DNA of 64,000 nt from Sunxiuqinia sp965230765. Lineage in GTDB: Bacteria > Bacteroidota > Bacteroidia > Bacteroidales > Prolixibacteraceae. Of the stretch, positions 46,713 to 54,688 are shown in pieces. Made by a program: the position numbers and the translations under genes. The stretch is taken from NCBI GenBank assembly GCA_965230765.1, contig CBDDLR010000002.1:1054001-1118000 (forward strand), read 5' to 3'. Every line of letters begins with the position of its first letter. Positions within the stretch are counted from its first letter, which is position 1. The notes beneath the pieces were generated by a model. It was not told the DNA's origin, ran no database searches, and was given only the letters and a program-made list of their open reading frames with translations.

Positions 46713-47483
46713 ATGAAGAATATTTTAAAATCTCAATTGATGACAGACAACAGAGCTGGATTGCAAATTAAAAAAATGTACTATGAAGGCAATTTAAGAA
46801 ATTTCAGTTTTGTATGGTGGACATGTGTCGCATATTTGGTCTCTGGATGCTTGGTTGGCTATGCTTTTAAAGCTTGGAATCAAAACGGGAGTTTTATATC
46901 TTTTCTTCCATCAATAATTGTTGGGGGATTAATAGGTGTTGTAATTTATTCAGGAGTCGCTTTTGTAATAAGAAACATATCCTTCCGAAAACTAAATAAA
47001 GTAGAAAATTTATTGGCTCAATTGGGAATAACTGATCCAAGAGAAGACCTTTCAAACGAATCTGAATTTTATACGAAATTAATTCAAATAAATTTTAAAT
47101 ATACCGATCAATATTATTTGCAAACTCAAGAACAGGCAGATAAAAGTTTCAAACTCTCGGCATTTGCCTCCGTCGCTGGTCTATTAATTATAATTTTTGG
47201 TATTTACATGATGTATAATGAAACCGGTGACAGTAATTTACCAAGTTATTTGACAACGGCTTCAGGAATATTGACGGAATTTATTTCGGCAATTTTCTTT
47301 TTCCTATATTCAAAAACAGTTCAAAAAATGTCTCAATATCATAAGAATTTGCTGGTAACTCAAAATATTAATTTGGCACTAAAGGTCGTAGATAAATTAG
47401 AACCCGATTTTAAAGAGGAGTCACTAAAAAAAATAATAGACCGTCTCACTGGAGAATTAAATAAGTATCTATATGAGAAATAA
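46713..47483 (+). CDS. Membrane protein with TRADD-N-like 2-TM module (pair, gene 2)
   Basis: 256 aa. Hydrophobic helices at ~32-52, ~65-85, ~150-168 and ~182-205. The segment YLQTQEQADKSFKLSAFASV before the third helix resembles the TRADD-N-associated 2-TM domain, a predicted pore-type effector. Co-transcribed with the preceding gene. Function as a conflict or defence effector is inference. Confidence 0.65.
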   Translation: MKNILKSQLMTDNRAGLQIKKMYYEGNLRNFSFVWWTCVAYLVSGCLVGYAFKAWNQNGSFISFLPSIIVGGLIGVVIYSGVAFVIRNISFRKLNKVENLLAQLGITDPREDLSNESEFYTKLIQINFKYTDQYYLQTQEQADKSFKLSAFASVAGLLIIIFGIYMMYNETGDSNLPSYLTTASGILTEFISAIFFFLYSKTVQKMSQYHKNLLVTQNINLALKVVDKLEPDFKEESLKKIIDRLTGELNKYLYEK

Positions 47484-47487
47484 TAAC

Positions 47488-47623
47488 TGCCACTAACAAA
47501 TTGTAAATTGCATTGCGGGTGCAGTGCAGCGTCGTTCGCTGGATTCTCACCTGACCGTCCCGTCCTACCGGACGCTGACGCTCACCGAAATCCGCAACGA
47601 CAACTTACAAGTGACCGTTAGCA
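47488..47623 (+). repeat. attC-like site (47.5 kb)
   Basis: TGCCACTAAC pairs 10/10 with the cassette's own GTTAGTGGCA. Right core GTTAGCA (47617). 136 bp, same type as 35193. Confidence 0.9.
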
Positions 47624-47668
47624 ACTATAATAAAGAAGACCTTGCAATTAAATAAAACCAATTAAAAA

Positions 47669-48877
47669 ATGAGAGAAATTAATAAATTACTTTTACTTGT
47701 AATTTTAATTATCGGCTGTGTTTCTTGTAATCAGCAAAACACGAATAAAAAAGAATCAAAAAAAAGAATTGTTATAAAATCCACACCGATAGGAGTTGAT
47801 AATTCAGACTTTGAAGATGTAAAGTCAAAAAATTTTATAAAGGGGAGAGTTCATAATTGGCTTACAGATACTGTTTATTTAACTACATTACCCTATTATT
47901 CACCTTATTCCAATAAAACTTATTATCAAATCTTAACAAAAGACAGCACTTTCCAATTTGATTTTCATGATATTGACAAACCAATAATTATCCAACTGAC
48001 TTCGACAAAATCTGCAATTGACGGTAATATAAATTCCTTGCTATTTGACAACTTGACTGACAAACATTATTATGGTCAATGTGCAAAGTTCAATACATAT
48101 CAGCATACCACCTATTTAATGGAACCTAATGACTCAATACTGGTTGAATTAAACTTCAATAGTTGGATAGAAAAATTATCAGAGAAGAAAGCAAAATATC
48201 TAAAATCATTGGGAGTAAAGGTTAAAGACGATAATACAGTCAGGGATTATGGTAAAACAGGAATAAAATTCTTAAACCCCAATAAAAATAGTTTGGAATA
48301 TTACCAAAAATGGTTTGCAGTTGATGATGAGTTTGACAGTGAGATTGAACGTTCAAAAAATGTAAATGAAGCCTATAACAAGGTGTATAAATTGAAAGAA
48401 AAACTTTTATCAGACTTGCATCTAGAAGAATCTAACATCACACCATTTCTATTCAATCATTTAAAAGCTTATATTGAATTTGGTGCAAGAAAAGAGTTTC
48501 TAAAAAGTTTAATATTAAAAGAGGAAAATTATTTAAAAGGAAATATAAAACCAGAAATAATTGAATTCTTAGAATTTGATAAAAATGCAATTGACTTTGC
48601 CGTACTTTCATCTGACCAATACAACGATTATCTTGAATTTTATCTGACTTATAAATTTAATAAGAGAAATGGAAATAGTTCAAAATATTACCCATTCAGT
48701 AAAGAAAAATTTGAATTAGTGATGGAGGTGCTACCCGAAGAATCACAATACTATTACCTTGCAAATCAATTATTGCATCAGGAGAATACAATAGAAAACA
48801 AAGACCTCTCAATTCAATTAGTTCAAAAATATTCAAATGGTGACTTAAATGAGAAATTGGAAGAAAAATACCAATAA
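47669..48877 (+). CDS. Lipoprotein of unknown function (cassette 47618-49012)
   Basis: 402 aa. Lipobox VSC (Cys20) after a hydrophobic leader. The mature protein starts with a low-complexity KKESKKR stretch and a DUF4369-like N-terminal beta domain (~55-160), then a helical middle. It resembles the N-terminal part of TlpA-type lipoproteins but lacks any thioredoxin domain. Function unknown. Confidence 0.7.
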   Translation: MREINKLLLLVILIIGCVSCNQQNTNKKESKKRIVIKSTPIGVDNSDFEDVKSKNFIKGRVHNWLTDTVYLTTLPYYSPYSNKTYYQILTKDSTFQFDFHDIDKPIIIQLTSTKSAIDGNINSLLFDNLTDKHYYGQCAKFNTYQHTTYLMEPNDSILVELNFNSWIEKLSEKKAKYLKSLGVKVKDDNTVRDYGKTGIKFLNPNKNSLEYYQKWFAVDDEFDSEIERSKNVNEAYNKVYKLKEKLLSDLHLEESNITPFLFNHLKAYIEFGARKEFLKSLILKEENYLKGNIKPEIIEFLEFDKNAIDFAVLSSDQYNDYLEFYLTYKFNKRNGNSSKYYPFSKEKFELVMEVLPEESQYYYLANQLLHQENTIENKDLSIQLVQKYSNGDLNEKLEEKYQ

Positions 48878-48882
48878 ATTAC

Positions 48883-49018
48883 AGTTGCTAACAAATTGTA
48901 AATTGCATTGCGGGTGCAGTATTGCGTTGTTCGCCGGATTCTCGCCTGACCGTCCCGTCCTACCGGACGCTGACGCTCACCGAAATCCGCAACGACAACT
49001 TACAAGTGACCGTTAGGC
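48883..49018 (+). repeat. attC-like site (48.9 kb)
   Basis: AGTTGCTAAC pairs 10/10 with the cassette's own GTTAGCAACT. Right core GTTAGGC (49012). 136 bp. Confidence 0.9.
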
Positions 49019-49062
49019 ACTATTAGTACAGAGGACGACCAGATTAAACATGTAATTGATAA

Positions 49063-49503
49063 ATGGATAAAGAAAAATTAGATAAAATACTTAATGATTA
49101 TAAAGTCCAGCCTGTTGGAGACGGTTATATTGACTTAATTGTTTCCAGAGAATTATACAAGCAATTTGTTCGTGAGATAATTGATAATGGATTTGTAATA
49201 AAAAGTGTTTCATGGTGGGAATGGTGTTCAAATAGTGATGATTGTAAATATGGACTAGGCGGACCCGAAAGCAACTTTTATAAAGGATGGTTTGCTGAGT
49301 TGCCAATAGATGTTGATGATATTAAAGTGTCCAATTTTACTCCTGAAAAAGCGATTGAAAATATAATAAACATGATTGATTCAAAAAGTATTAAATATCC
49401 AGACGAGAAGATAAATTTTCGTGAATCAAATTGGTTGACACCTGCTGTTTGGCTGGACGTACCTGATAATTGGATAAATGAATTTGCAATTAAAAATCAA
49501 TAG
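49063..49503 (+). CDS. Protein of unknown function (49-kb cassette, gene 1)
   Basis: 146 aa, soluble, acidic, tryptophan-rich (SVSWWEWCSNSDDCKYG and WLTPAVWLDVPDNW). The look is that of small immunity-like or SMI1-type proteins, but I recognise no family. It ends directly before the next start codon. Confidence 0.65.
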   Translation: MDKEKLDKILNDYKVQPVGDGYIDLIVSRELYKQFVREIIDNGFVIKSVSWWEWCSNSDDCKYGLGGPESNFYKGWFAELPIDVDDIKVSNFTPEKAIENIINMIDSKSIKYPDEKINFRESNWLTPAVWLDVPDNWINEFAIKNQ

Positions 49504-49764
49504 ATGGAATTAAAAAAGGACAGAATTGAAATCGCAAGTGATGTAAATGACAGAGATGGTATCGGAGTTGAGATTTACAGAGACAACAAACTAAAAGTTG
49601 AAATTTTTCGTGATGACACCAAGCAAAATCGAACTATTAGTGTTTTTGAAAACGGAAAGTCAATTGATATCTCTTTGGACTTAATGGAGGAAGCGATTAG
49701 AGTATTTAAGAAAGAGATACCTTGGGATTTTATTAATTACGATAAAAACAATGATTCTGAATAA
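49504..49764 (+). CDS. Small protein of unknown function (49-kb cassette, gene 2)
   Basis: 86 aa; its ATG follows the previous stop immediately, so the genes are coupled. Predicted beta-strands (IGVEIYRDNKLKVEIFRDD) then one helix. Possibly the partner of the preceding protein. Confidence 0.65.
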   Translation: MELKKDRIEIASDVNDRDGIGVEIYRDNKLKVEIFRDDTKQNRTISVFENGKSIDISLDLMEEAIRVFKKEIPWDFINYDKNNDSE

Positions 49765-49773
49765 TAAAATAAC

Positions 49774-49909
49774 AGTGCCTAACAATGTGTCATACGTAAT
49801 GGCGGGGAAAGTAGTAAATATCGAGGTTTGCGGCTCGTATCAACTCCATCACGGTTTGATAGCGAGGAGCTCCGAAATCCGCCACTACGCATACACGCGA
49901 CCGTTGTGC
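49774..49909 (+). repeat. attC-like site (49.8 kb)
   Basis: AGTGCCTAAC pairs 10/10 with the cassette's own GTTAGGCACT. Right core GTTGTGC (49903). Arms TGTGTCATACGTAATGGCGG and CCGCCACTACGCATACACG. 136 bp; same type as 53370. Confidence 0.9.
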
Positions 49910-49935
49910 GTAAATTTAAAAGAACCATTCTACAT

Positions 49936-50661
49936 ATGAATAAACTGATTAAAAAACTCTCACCGACAACTGAATTGATTACAATATTGATAATCGGATT
50001 CGGATTGTTTATTTATTCTTCGGCACGCTCATTTTTTATAGTAAACTCTGATTATACGCACTCATGGATTTATAAGGTAACAAGCCAAGGACATTACTCG
50101 ATACTGATTTATGAGATTATTGCATTATTAATGATAATCTATATTTTAAAAATTCGAGATTGGAAAATTTCAGATTTCAACTTGACCTTTACATTCCGAC
50201 TGATTTGGATTGCGTTATTGATAATGTTTATCCGAAATATTATCGGTAATGTTGGATTCAAGATATTTGAGGCATTTAATATCGTGGACGAAACGACTAC
50301 TAAACATGTGCAGTATGGATTAGAGGCAAATTGGATTAGTATTTCATTGATTATCATAATCAATTCGATTTTCGAAGAATTTATCTTGATTGGATATTTA
50401 TTTAAGCGATTGGAGAAATACCATCCAGTTATTATAATAGGTTTAAGCATGCTGATTCGTCAGCTTTATCATACTTATCAAGGCTGGATTAGTTTGTTTA
50501 TGATACTTCCAACAGGATTAGTATTTGGATACTATTATTTTAAACATAAAAAACTTTGGCCTGTGATTTTTGCACATGGATTTAGCAACCTGATTGCGTT
50601 TTTAGGGATGCATTTTCATTGGCACGAGAAACTTCAAAATTTTAGAGATAGCTTACAATAA
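49936..50661 (+). CDS. CPBP family intramembrane metalloprotease-like protein
   Basis: 241 aa from ATG 49936. The frame stays open upstream, but that part is the attC-like site, so it is not coding. About seven membrane helices. CPBP signature: IFEEFILIGYLFKRLE (EExxxxG/R motif, ~154), HTYQGW (~180) and the last-helix histidine FAHGFSNL (~218). CPBP (Abi) proteins process membrane proteins or act in bacteriocin immunity. Cassette 49904-50858. Confidence 0.8.
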   Translation: MNKLIKKLSPTTELITILIIGFGLFIYSSARSFFIVNSDYTHSWIYKVTSQGHYSILIYEIIALLMIIYILKIRDWKISDFNLTFTFRLIWIALLIMFIRNIIGNVGFKIFEAFNIVDETTTKHVQYGLEANWISISLIIIINSIFEEFILIGYLFKRLEKYHPVIIIGLSMLIRQLYHTYQGWISLFMILPTGLVFGYYYFKHKKLWPVIFAHGFSNLIAFLGMHFHWHEKLQNFRDSLQ

Positions 50662-50665
50662 AATC

Positions 50666-50864
50666 TACGCACAACAATGTATAAAAAACATAAGTGGCTC
50701 AGTGGTTTACGAAAGGTTTGTTCATTTAATCAGCTCCGCCAAATCTGCGATTTGACGGCTTGTTTAAAAACTTTAAATTTGAGTCAAAACGCAAATTTGG
50801 CTCAGTGCAACTTGACAGGTAAGAGCTTCGAAATCACTTACGTTTCTTATACTGACCGTTGCCT
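50666..50864 (+). repeat. Long attC-like site (199 bp)
   Basis: TACGCACAAC pairs 10/10 with the cassette's own GTTGTGCGTA. Right core GTTGCCT (50858). Extra length comes from inner hairpins such as GCCAAATctgcgATTTG. An apparent ORF at 50677-50928 lies wholly in this site and the IS end and is not a gene. Confidence 0.8.
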
Positions 50865-50871
50865 GCAAGTT

Positions 50872-52185
50872 GGTACGTTATACAATCATCGTTTACAGAG
50901 TTATAGAAACATCGTTTACACTTTTTAAGTAGAAATCTGAAACAAAATTCAGATGGACATGCCTTGGAAAGAAACAACGATTATGGAACAAAAAATTGAA
51001 TTTATTTGTGAATGGCGGACGGGAAAATACACCATTACGGAACTTTGCAGGGGCTTTGGGATATCACGGCCTACTGCCTATAAAATCATTGACCGTTTTG
51101 AGAAAAAAGGCTATGACGGATTAATCGAATTATCGAAAAAACCTAAAGGCACTCACCCAAACGCAACCAATGAAAAAGTGGTAAACAGCATCCTCGAACT
51201 GAAAGAAAAACATAAGTTGTGGGGGGCCAAGAAAATATGGAAATTGTTGTATAACGATTATCCGGATGAAACTATCCCAACTGTTTTGACGGTACACAAT
51301 ATCCTCAAAAAACATGGTTTGGTTTGCCCCCAGAAACGGCTTCGGAGGGTAAAGCCAATCCACCCCATTTTTGACCCAAAACAATGCAACGAGGTATGGA
51401 GCGCAGACTACAAAGGGAAGTTCTTAATGAGGAATAAAATATATTGCCACCCTCTAACAATTGCCGATTCAAAAAGCAGGTTTGTATTTACGGCAAAGGG
51501 CCATTACAAAGAGAACTTAAAATCAGCAAAAGCAGAATTTACAAGGGTTTTCAGAAAATTTGGCATCCCCAAACAAATCCACACGGATAATGGCAGCCCC
51601 TTTGGTTCAGTATCTGCAATCCAACGCTTCACCAGGTTATCGTATTGGTTTATCGAACTTGGGATCATGCCCGTGTTTTCCGATCCGGCACACCCAGAAC
51701 AAAATGGGAGGCATGAACGGATGCACCGAGACTTAAAGGCTGCCTGTGCCAAGCCAGCTGCCTTTGATTTAAGGGCCCAGCAAAGGCGCTTAAACCAATT
51801 TGTAAAAGAATATAACCATGTACGCCCACATGAAGCATTAAATATGGAAACACCTGCTTCTGTCCATGATTTTACAGCACGCCCGTTCCCCGAAAAAATA
51901 GCCAACTTTGAGTATGAACCGGATATGAAAGTTTATAAGGTAACTAAAAATGGATCGATCAGATGGGGTGCTTATAACTGGGTATATTTATCAGCTTCTT
52001 TAATGGGGAAATATGTAGGGGCATTAGAAATGGGAAATGGGATTTGGAGGGTATTTTATAGAAATGTATTTTTAGGATACTTCAATGAAAATGAATTAAG
52101 AACTAAAGAAAAATCAGTAAGGCTTGAAACTAATTTAGTGTAAACCCCAATATATAACTTGTGTAAACAATGTACCTTAACGAAC
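50872..52185 (+). mobile_element. IS481-like insertion sequence, copy 3 (1314 bp, mosaic)
   Basis: Same length and ends as copies 1 and 2. Left flank GTTGCCTGCA + AGTT, right flank ATTC, so no matching target duplication. The left half matches copy 2 and the right half copy 1, with the switch between about 51457 and 51588. Confidence 0.85.
50953..52143 (+). CDS. IS481-like DDE transposase, copy 3
   Basis: 396 aa, intact. N-terminal half as in copy 2 (DGLIELSKKPKGTHP, DETIPTV), C-terminal half as in copy 1 (AAFDLRAQ, ALNMETP, SLMGKYV). This is a recombinant gene. Confidence 0.95.
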   Translation: MDMPWKETTIMEQKIEFICEWRTGKYTITELCRGFGISRPTAYKIIDRFEKKGYDGLIELSKKPKGTHPNATNEKVVNSILELKEKHKLWGAKKIWKLLYNDYPDETIPTVLTVHNILKKHGLVCPQKRLRRVKPIHPIFDPKQCNEVWSADYKGKFLMRNKIYCHPLTIADSKSRFVFTAKGHYKENLKSAKAEFTRVFRKFGIPKQIHTDNGSPFGSVSAIQRFTRLSYWFIELGIMPVFSDPAHPEQNGRHERMHRDLKAACAKPAAFDLRAQQRRLNQFVKEYNHVRPHEALNMETPASVHDFTARPFPEKIANFEYEPDMKVYKVTKNGSIRWGAYNWVYLSASLMGKYVGALEMGNGIWRVFYRNVFLGYFNENELRTKEKSVRLETNLV

Positions 52186-52260
52186 ATTCAGCTAAAGCTG
52201 ACTTTTGTCTGGGGAACTTGCGTTCCCTATCATCCAAAAGAAATGTGCTTCAATGCTGAG
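52186..52260 (+). repeat. 75-bp hairpin repeat, copy A
   Basis: Identical to 53508-53582. Nested stems: GGGAACttgcGTTCCC inside CTTTTG/CAAAAG. No gene. It starts right at the IS481-like copy 3 end. Confidence 0.8.
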
Positions 52261-52324
52261 CTAAACCAAATTGAATGATACGATACATTAAAAATACAGC
52301 TTTAACTGGGCGTCGAGCCTAAAC

Positions 52325-52524
52325 GTGCCACAACAAAACGCTAAAAGCAATTTGGAACCTGTCCTCTAACTCCCATAATATAAAAAGGGAGTACGCTAAA
52401 TGGGTAAACCCATTGCTAATGTTTCATATATCCCGGTTAGGGGTGGATGGTCCCGGGATATATGAAATCCCTTTTTATATTACTTCGTTATCAAACAGGA
52501 ACTGCGTTTAGCTCAGCATTAGGC
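52325..52524 (+). repeat. Degenerate long attC-like site with nested hairpins (200 bp)
   Basis: GTGCCACAAC begins it, and ATTAGGC (52518-52524, G to A in the core) ends it. Arms CTAAAAGCAATT and AACTGCGTTTAG pair. In the centre a perfect 15-bp stem (52422-52436 with 52453-52467) and a 12-bp stem (52379-52390 with 52468-52479). The interval 52144-52533 holds no gene. Confidence 0.65.
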
Positions 52525-52533
52525 AACACAAAA

Positions 52534-52839
52534 ATGAACGATACTGCAACTATATCATGGATTTTTTTAGCGATTGGAATTGCATCTGAAAATATGCCTG
52601 CTGATTACAAAAGTATTATGCAGATTGCTGACGGTATTAATCATGCTGTCCCTACAGATAAGGAAATGCAAACATCGATAAAATGGCTTTTTCAAAATGA
52701 TTTGATTTTAAAGAATGGTAAAAAATACTCATTGACTGATTCTGGAGCAAAGTTGATTAATGATTCTAAAGCAAACACAAAGACCTTGATGAAAATTTTG
52801 AATAATATAAAAAGTAAAATACAATCTGATTATGACTAA
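52534..52839 (+). CDS. Small winged-helix-like protein (52.5-kb cassette, gene 1)
   Basis: 101 aa from ATG 52534; the frame is open further up, but that is attC DNA. The pattern IKWLFQNDLILKNGKKYSLTDSGAKLI is that of a winged helix, so it may be a DNA-binding regulator. It overlaps the next gene by 8 nt. Cassette start ATTAGGCAAC pairs 9/10 with the 3' end GTTGCCTAAC. Confidence 0.65.
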   Translation: MNDTATISWIFLAIGIASENMPADYKSIMQIADGINHAVPTDKEMQTSIKWLFQNDLILKNGKKYSLTDSGAKLINDSKANTKTLMKILNNIKSKIQSDYD

Positions 52840-53365
52840 AAAAGACCTATTTCGATTAATTATAAAAATATTCGGACTTTATTCGATTATAACAACGATT
52901 TTTTCAGCATTGCCAAGCAATATTTCATGGGTTATTACGCAGATTGATATAACTGGAATTATTTGGCTTATTGGAACCGTAATTGTGATTGTTCTACTGT
53001 TTATGTTCCTTGTATACAAACCTGACAAGATTATCGGTTGGCTAAAACTGGATAGAGGATTTGATAACGATACAATTGAGTTTCAAAATTTCAATTCTGA
53101 AAATATCTTAAAACTTGCAGTAATCGTGATTGGTGGAATTTTATTATTAAAAAATATCCCTGCATTTTTGAGTCATACTCTTTTTGCATTTAAATCATCG
53201 GTTCAGACAGATTTTGAATCAAACAGGATTATTAAATACGGAGAACTAAAAGATTATATTTACTGGCTAACCAGTTTTCTAAATATCGTGATTGGATATT
53301 TAATGTTGACAAATTACAATTACATCAGTCGGATATTGAAAAAGAAAAATGAAACAAATGAATAG
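52832..53365 (+). CDS. Membrane protein of unknown function (52.5-kb cassette, gene 2)
   Basis: 177 aa with about four hydrophobic helices (~10-28, ~38-62, ~94-112, ~145-162). Coupled to the winged-helix-like gene by overlap. Not recognised. Confidence 0.65.
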   Translation: MTKKDLFRLIIKIFGLYSIITTIFSALPSNISWVITQIDITGIIWLIGTVIVIVLLFMFLVYKPDKIIGWLKLDRGFDNDTIEFQNFNSENILKLAVIVIGGILLLKNIPAFLSHTLFAFKSSVQTDFESNRIIKYGELKDYIYWLTSFLNIVIGYLMLTNYNYISRILKKKNETNE

Positions 53366-53369
53366 TTAC

Positions 53370-53504
53370 GTTGCCTAACAATGTGTCATACGTAATGGCG
53401 GGGAAAGCAGTAGATGTCAAGGGTTGTGGCTCACATCAACACTATCTCGGTTTGATAGCAAAGTGCTCTGAAATCCGCCACTACGCATACACTCAACGTT
53501 GAAG
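53370..53504 (+). repeat. attC-like site (53.4 kb)
   Basis: GTTGCCTAAC to core GTTGAAG (53498). Arms as in the 49774 site. 135 bp. Confidence 0.85.
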
Positions 53505-53507
53505 CAC

Positions 53508-53582
53508 ATTCAGCTAAAGCTGACTTTTGTCTGGGGAACTTGCGTTCCCTATCATCCAAAAGAAATGTGCTTCAATGCTGAG
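53508..53582 (+). repeat. 75-bp hairpin repeat, copy B
   Basis: Identical to 52186-52260. Here the full outer stem is seen: GAAGCACATT pairs with AATGTGCTTC. It forms the 5' leader of the 53.5-kb cassette. Confidence 0.8.
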
Positions 53583-53633
53583 GGAATAAGCAACCAAAAA
53601 AGCAATGAAGCATCTATCAAAAAAATAAAAACT

Positions 53634-54479
53634 ATGAACGAAAAATTGATTTGCTTAATCCTAATTGGAGTTTTGATATTTGGTTGTCAGAAAGATGAAT
53701 TTGATAGAAACTCACTTTTAAGCTCTGAAGGACTAAATTTGTGGTGGAATCATAAAATCTTTGGAGAAGAAGGAAGAGGATTTGTATTTGAGTTTTACGA
53801 AGCCCAACGTTTTGAGAATTTCTATGAATTAATCTTTGAATACAAAATTGACAATAAACAGAGAAGTATCGATATTTATTTAATTGACAAAATTGACGAA
53901 GGAAAATGTCCTGTATTTCCAAGTCCAAATAAAACAGATAATCTATGCATTTCAGATGGAGATTTTTTTATACCTGAGAATTCTCTTAAATCGGGAGATT
54001 ATACTTTTACGGTTAGAACTTTTGATTTTTCGATTCAATCAAATTTCTTGATTAGTGAAAATAAAGTTTCATTGGAGATTCCAGAAAACCAATATTTTTC
54101 ATGTTCAATTAAAGACGTTTTTCCTACACCAACAGATTTATTATACGGTAGTGTAATTTTTAATGGAGAAGAAAAAACGGAGTTTGCTAATGAGTTTTTC
54201 GAAAAATTAAAAGCAATTGGACTAAAGGATACTATCGTCTCAAATCCCCCATTCAATTTAAATGTGGATGAAACAGGGAAAACAATTGACAGGCACTGGG
54301 AGCCAGACAAGCATAGTTTATCTTTTCTCTATTCCATGGACATCAGCTTTCGTACAATTTTTGAATTATCAAAAGAACATTTCAATAAATATGATTTGAA
54401 TATTTATTTGTTTAGCAGTAATGGAGACCAAGCAAGCTTGAGTAAAAGGCATGGGATAAATGTAGTATACGTTAACTAA
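53634..54479 (+). CDS. Lipoprotein of unknown function (53.5-kb cassette)
   Basis: 281 aa from ATG 53634, which gives a lipoprotein signal with lipobox FGC (Cys15); the longer TTG-started frame runs through the hairpin repeat and is rejected. Mature part beta-rich (two Ig-like halves). No family recognised. Its 3' end GCACTGTAAC does not match the GTTGAAGCAC start, so the cassette has been rearranged. Confidence 0.7.
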   Translation: MNEKLICLILIGVLIFGCQKDEFDRNSLLSSEGLNLWWNHKIFGEEGRGFVFEFYEAQRFENFYELIFEYKIDNKQRSIDIYLIDKIDEGKCPVFPSPNKTDNLCISDGDFFIPENSLKSGDYTFTVRTFDFSIQSNFLISENKVSLEIPENQYFSCSIKDVFPTPTDLLYGSVIFNGEEKTEFANEFFEKLKAIGLKDTIVSNPPFNLNVDETGKTIDRHWEPDKHSLSFLYSMDISFRTIFELSKEHFNKYDLNIYLFSSNGDQASLSKRHGINVVYVN

Positions 54480-54491
54480 AAATGAAAAAAC

Positions 54492-54627
54492 GCACTGTAA
54501 CAAATTGCAATATGGCAGGCGGGGCATTTATCGGTTTGACAAGTCAAACCTTCCGGCTACTCCCCTGCGGGACTGACTGGATTTCTATTGAAAATCCGCC
54601 CCGACAACATGTACAAACCCTTCAAGT
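54492..54627 (+). repeat. attC-like site with decayed right core (54.5 kb)
   Basis: Left arm GCACTGTAAC and the body type of the gene-less cassettes are well kept, but the right core reads CTTCAAG where GTTRRR is expected. Confidence 0.65.
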
Positions 54628-54688
54628 GTAAAAACGACACTGCCAAATAATAAACAGAATGAGAAAATTATTATTTAAACCCAATAAA

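Noticed and set aside
49828..49935. N-terminal extension of the CPBP protein
   Set aside because: This part is attC DNA of the previous cassette; the ATG at 49936 starts within the cassette and gives a normal membrane protein.
50677..50928. Plus-strand frame of 83 codons after the CPBP gene
   Set aside because: It lies wholly in the long attC-like site and the left end of the IS481-like copy 3.
53499..53633. TTG-started extension of the 53.6-kb lipoprotein
   Set aside because: It runs through the attC core and the 75-bp hairpin; the ATG at 53634 gives a proper lipoprotein signal.
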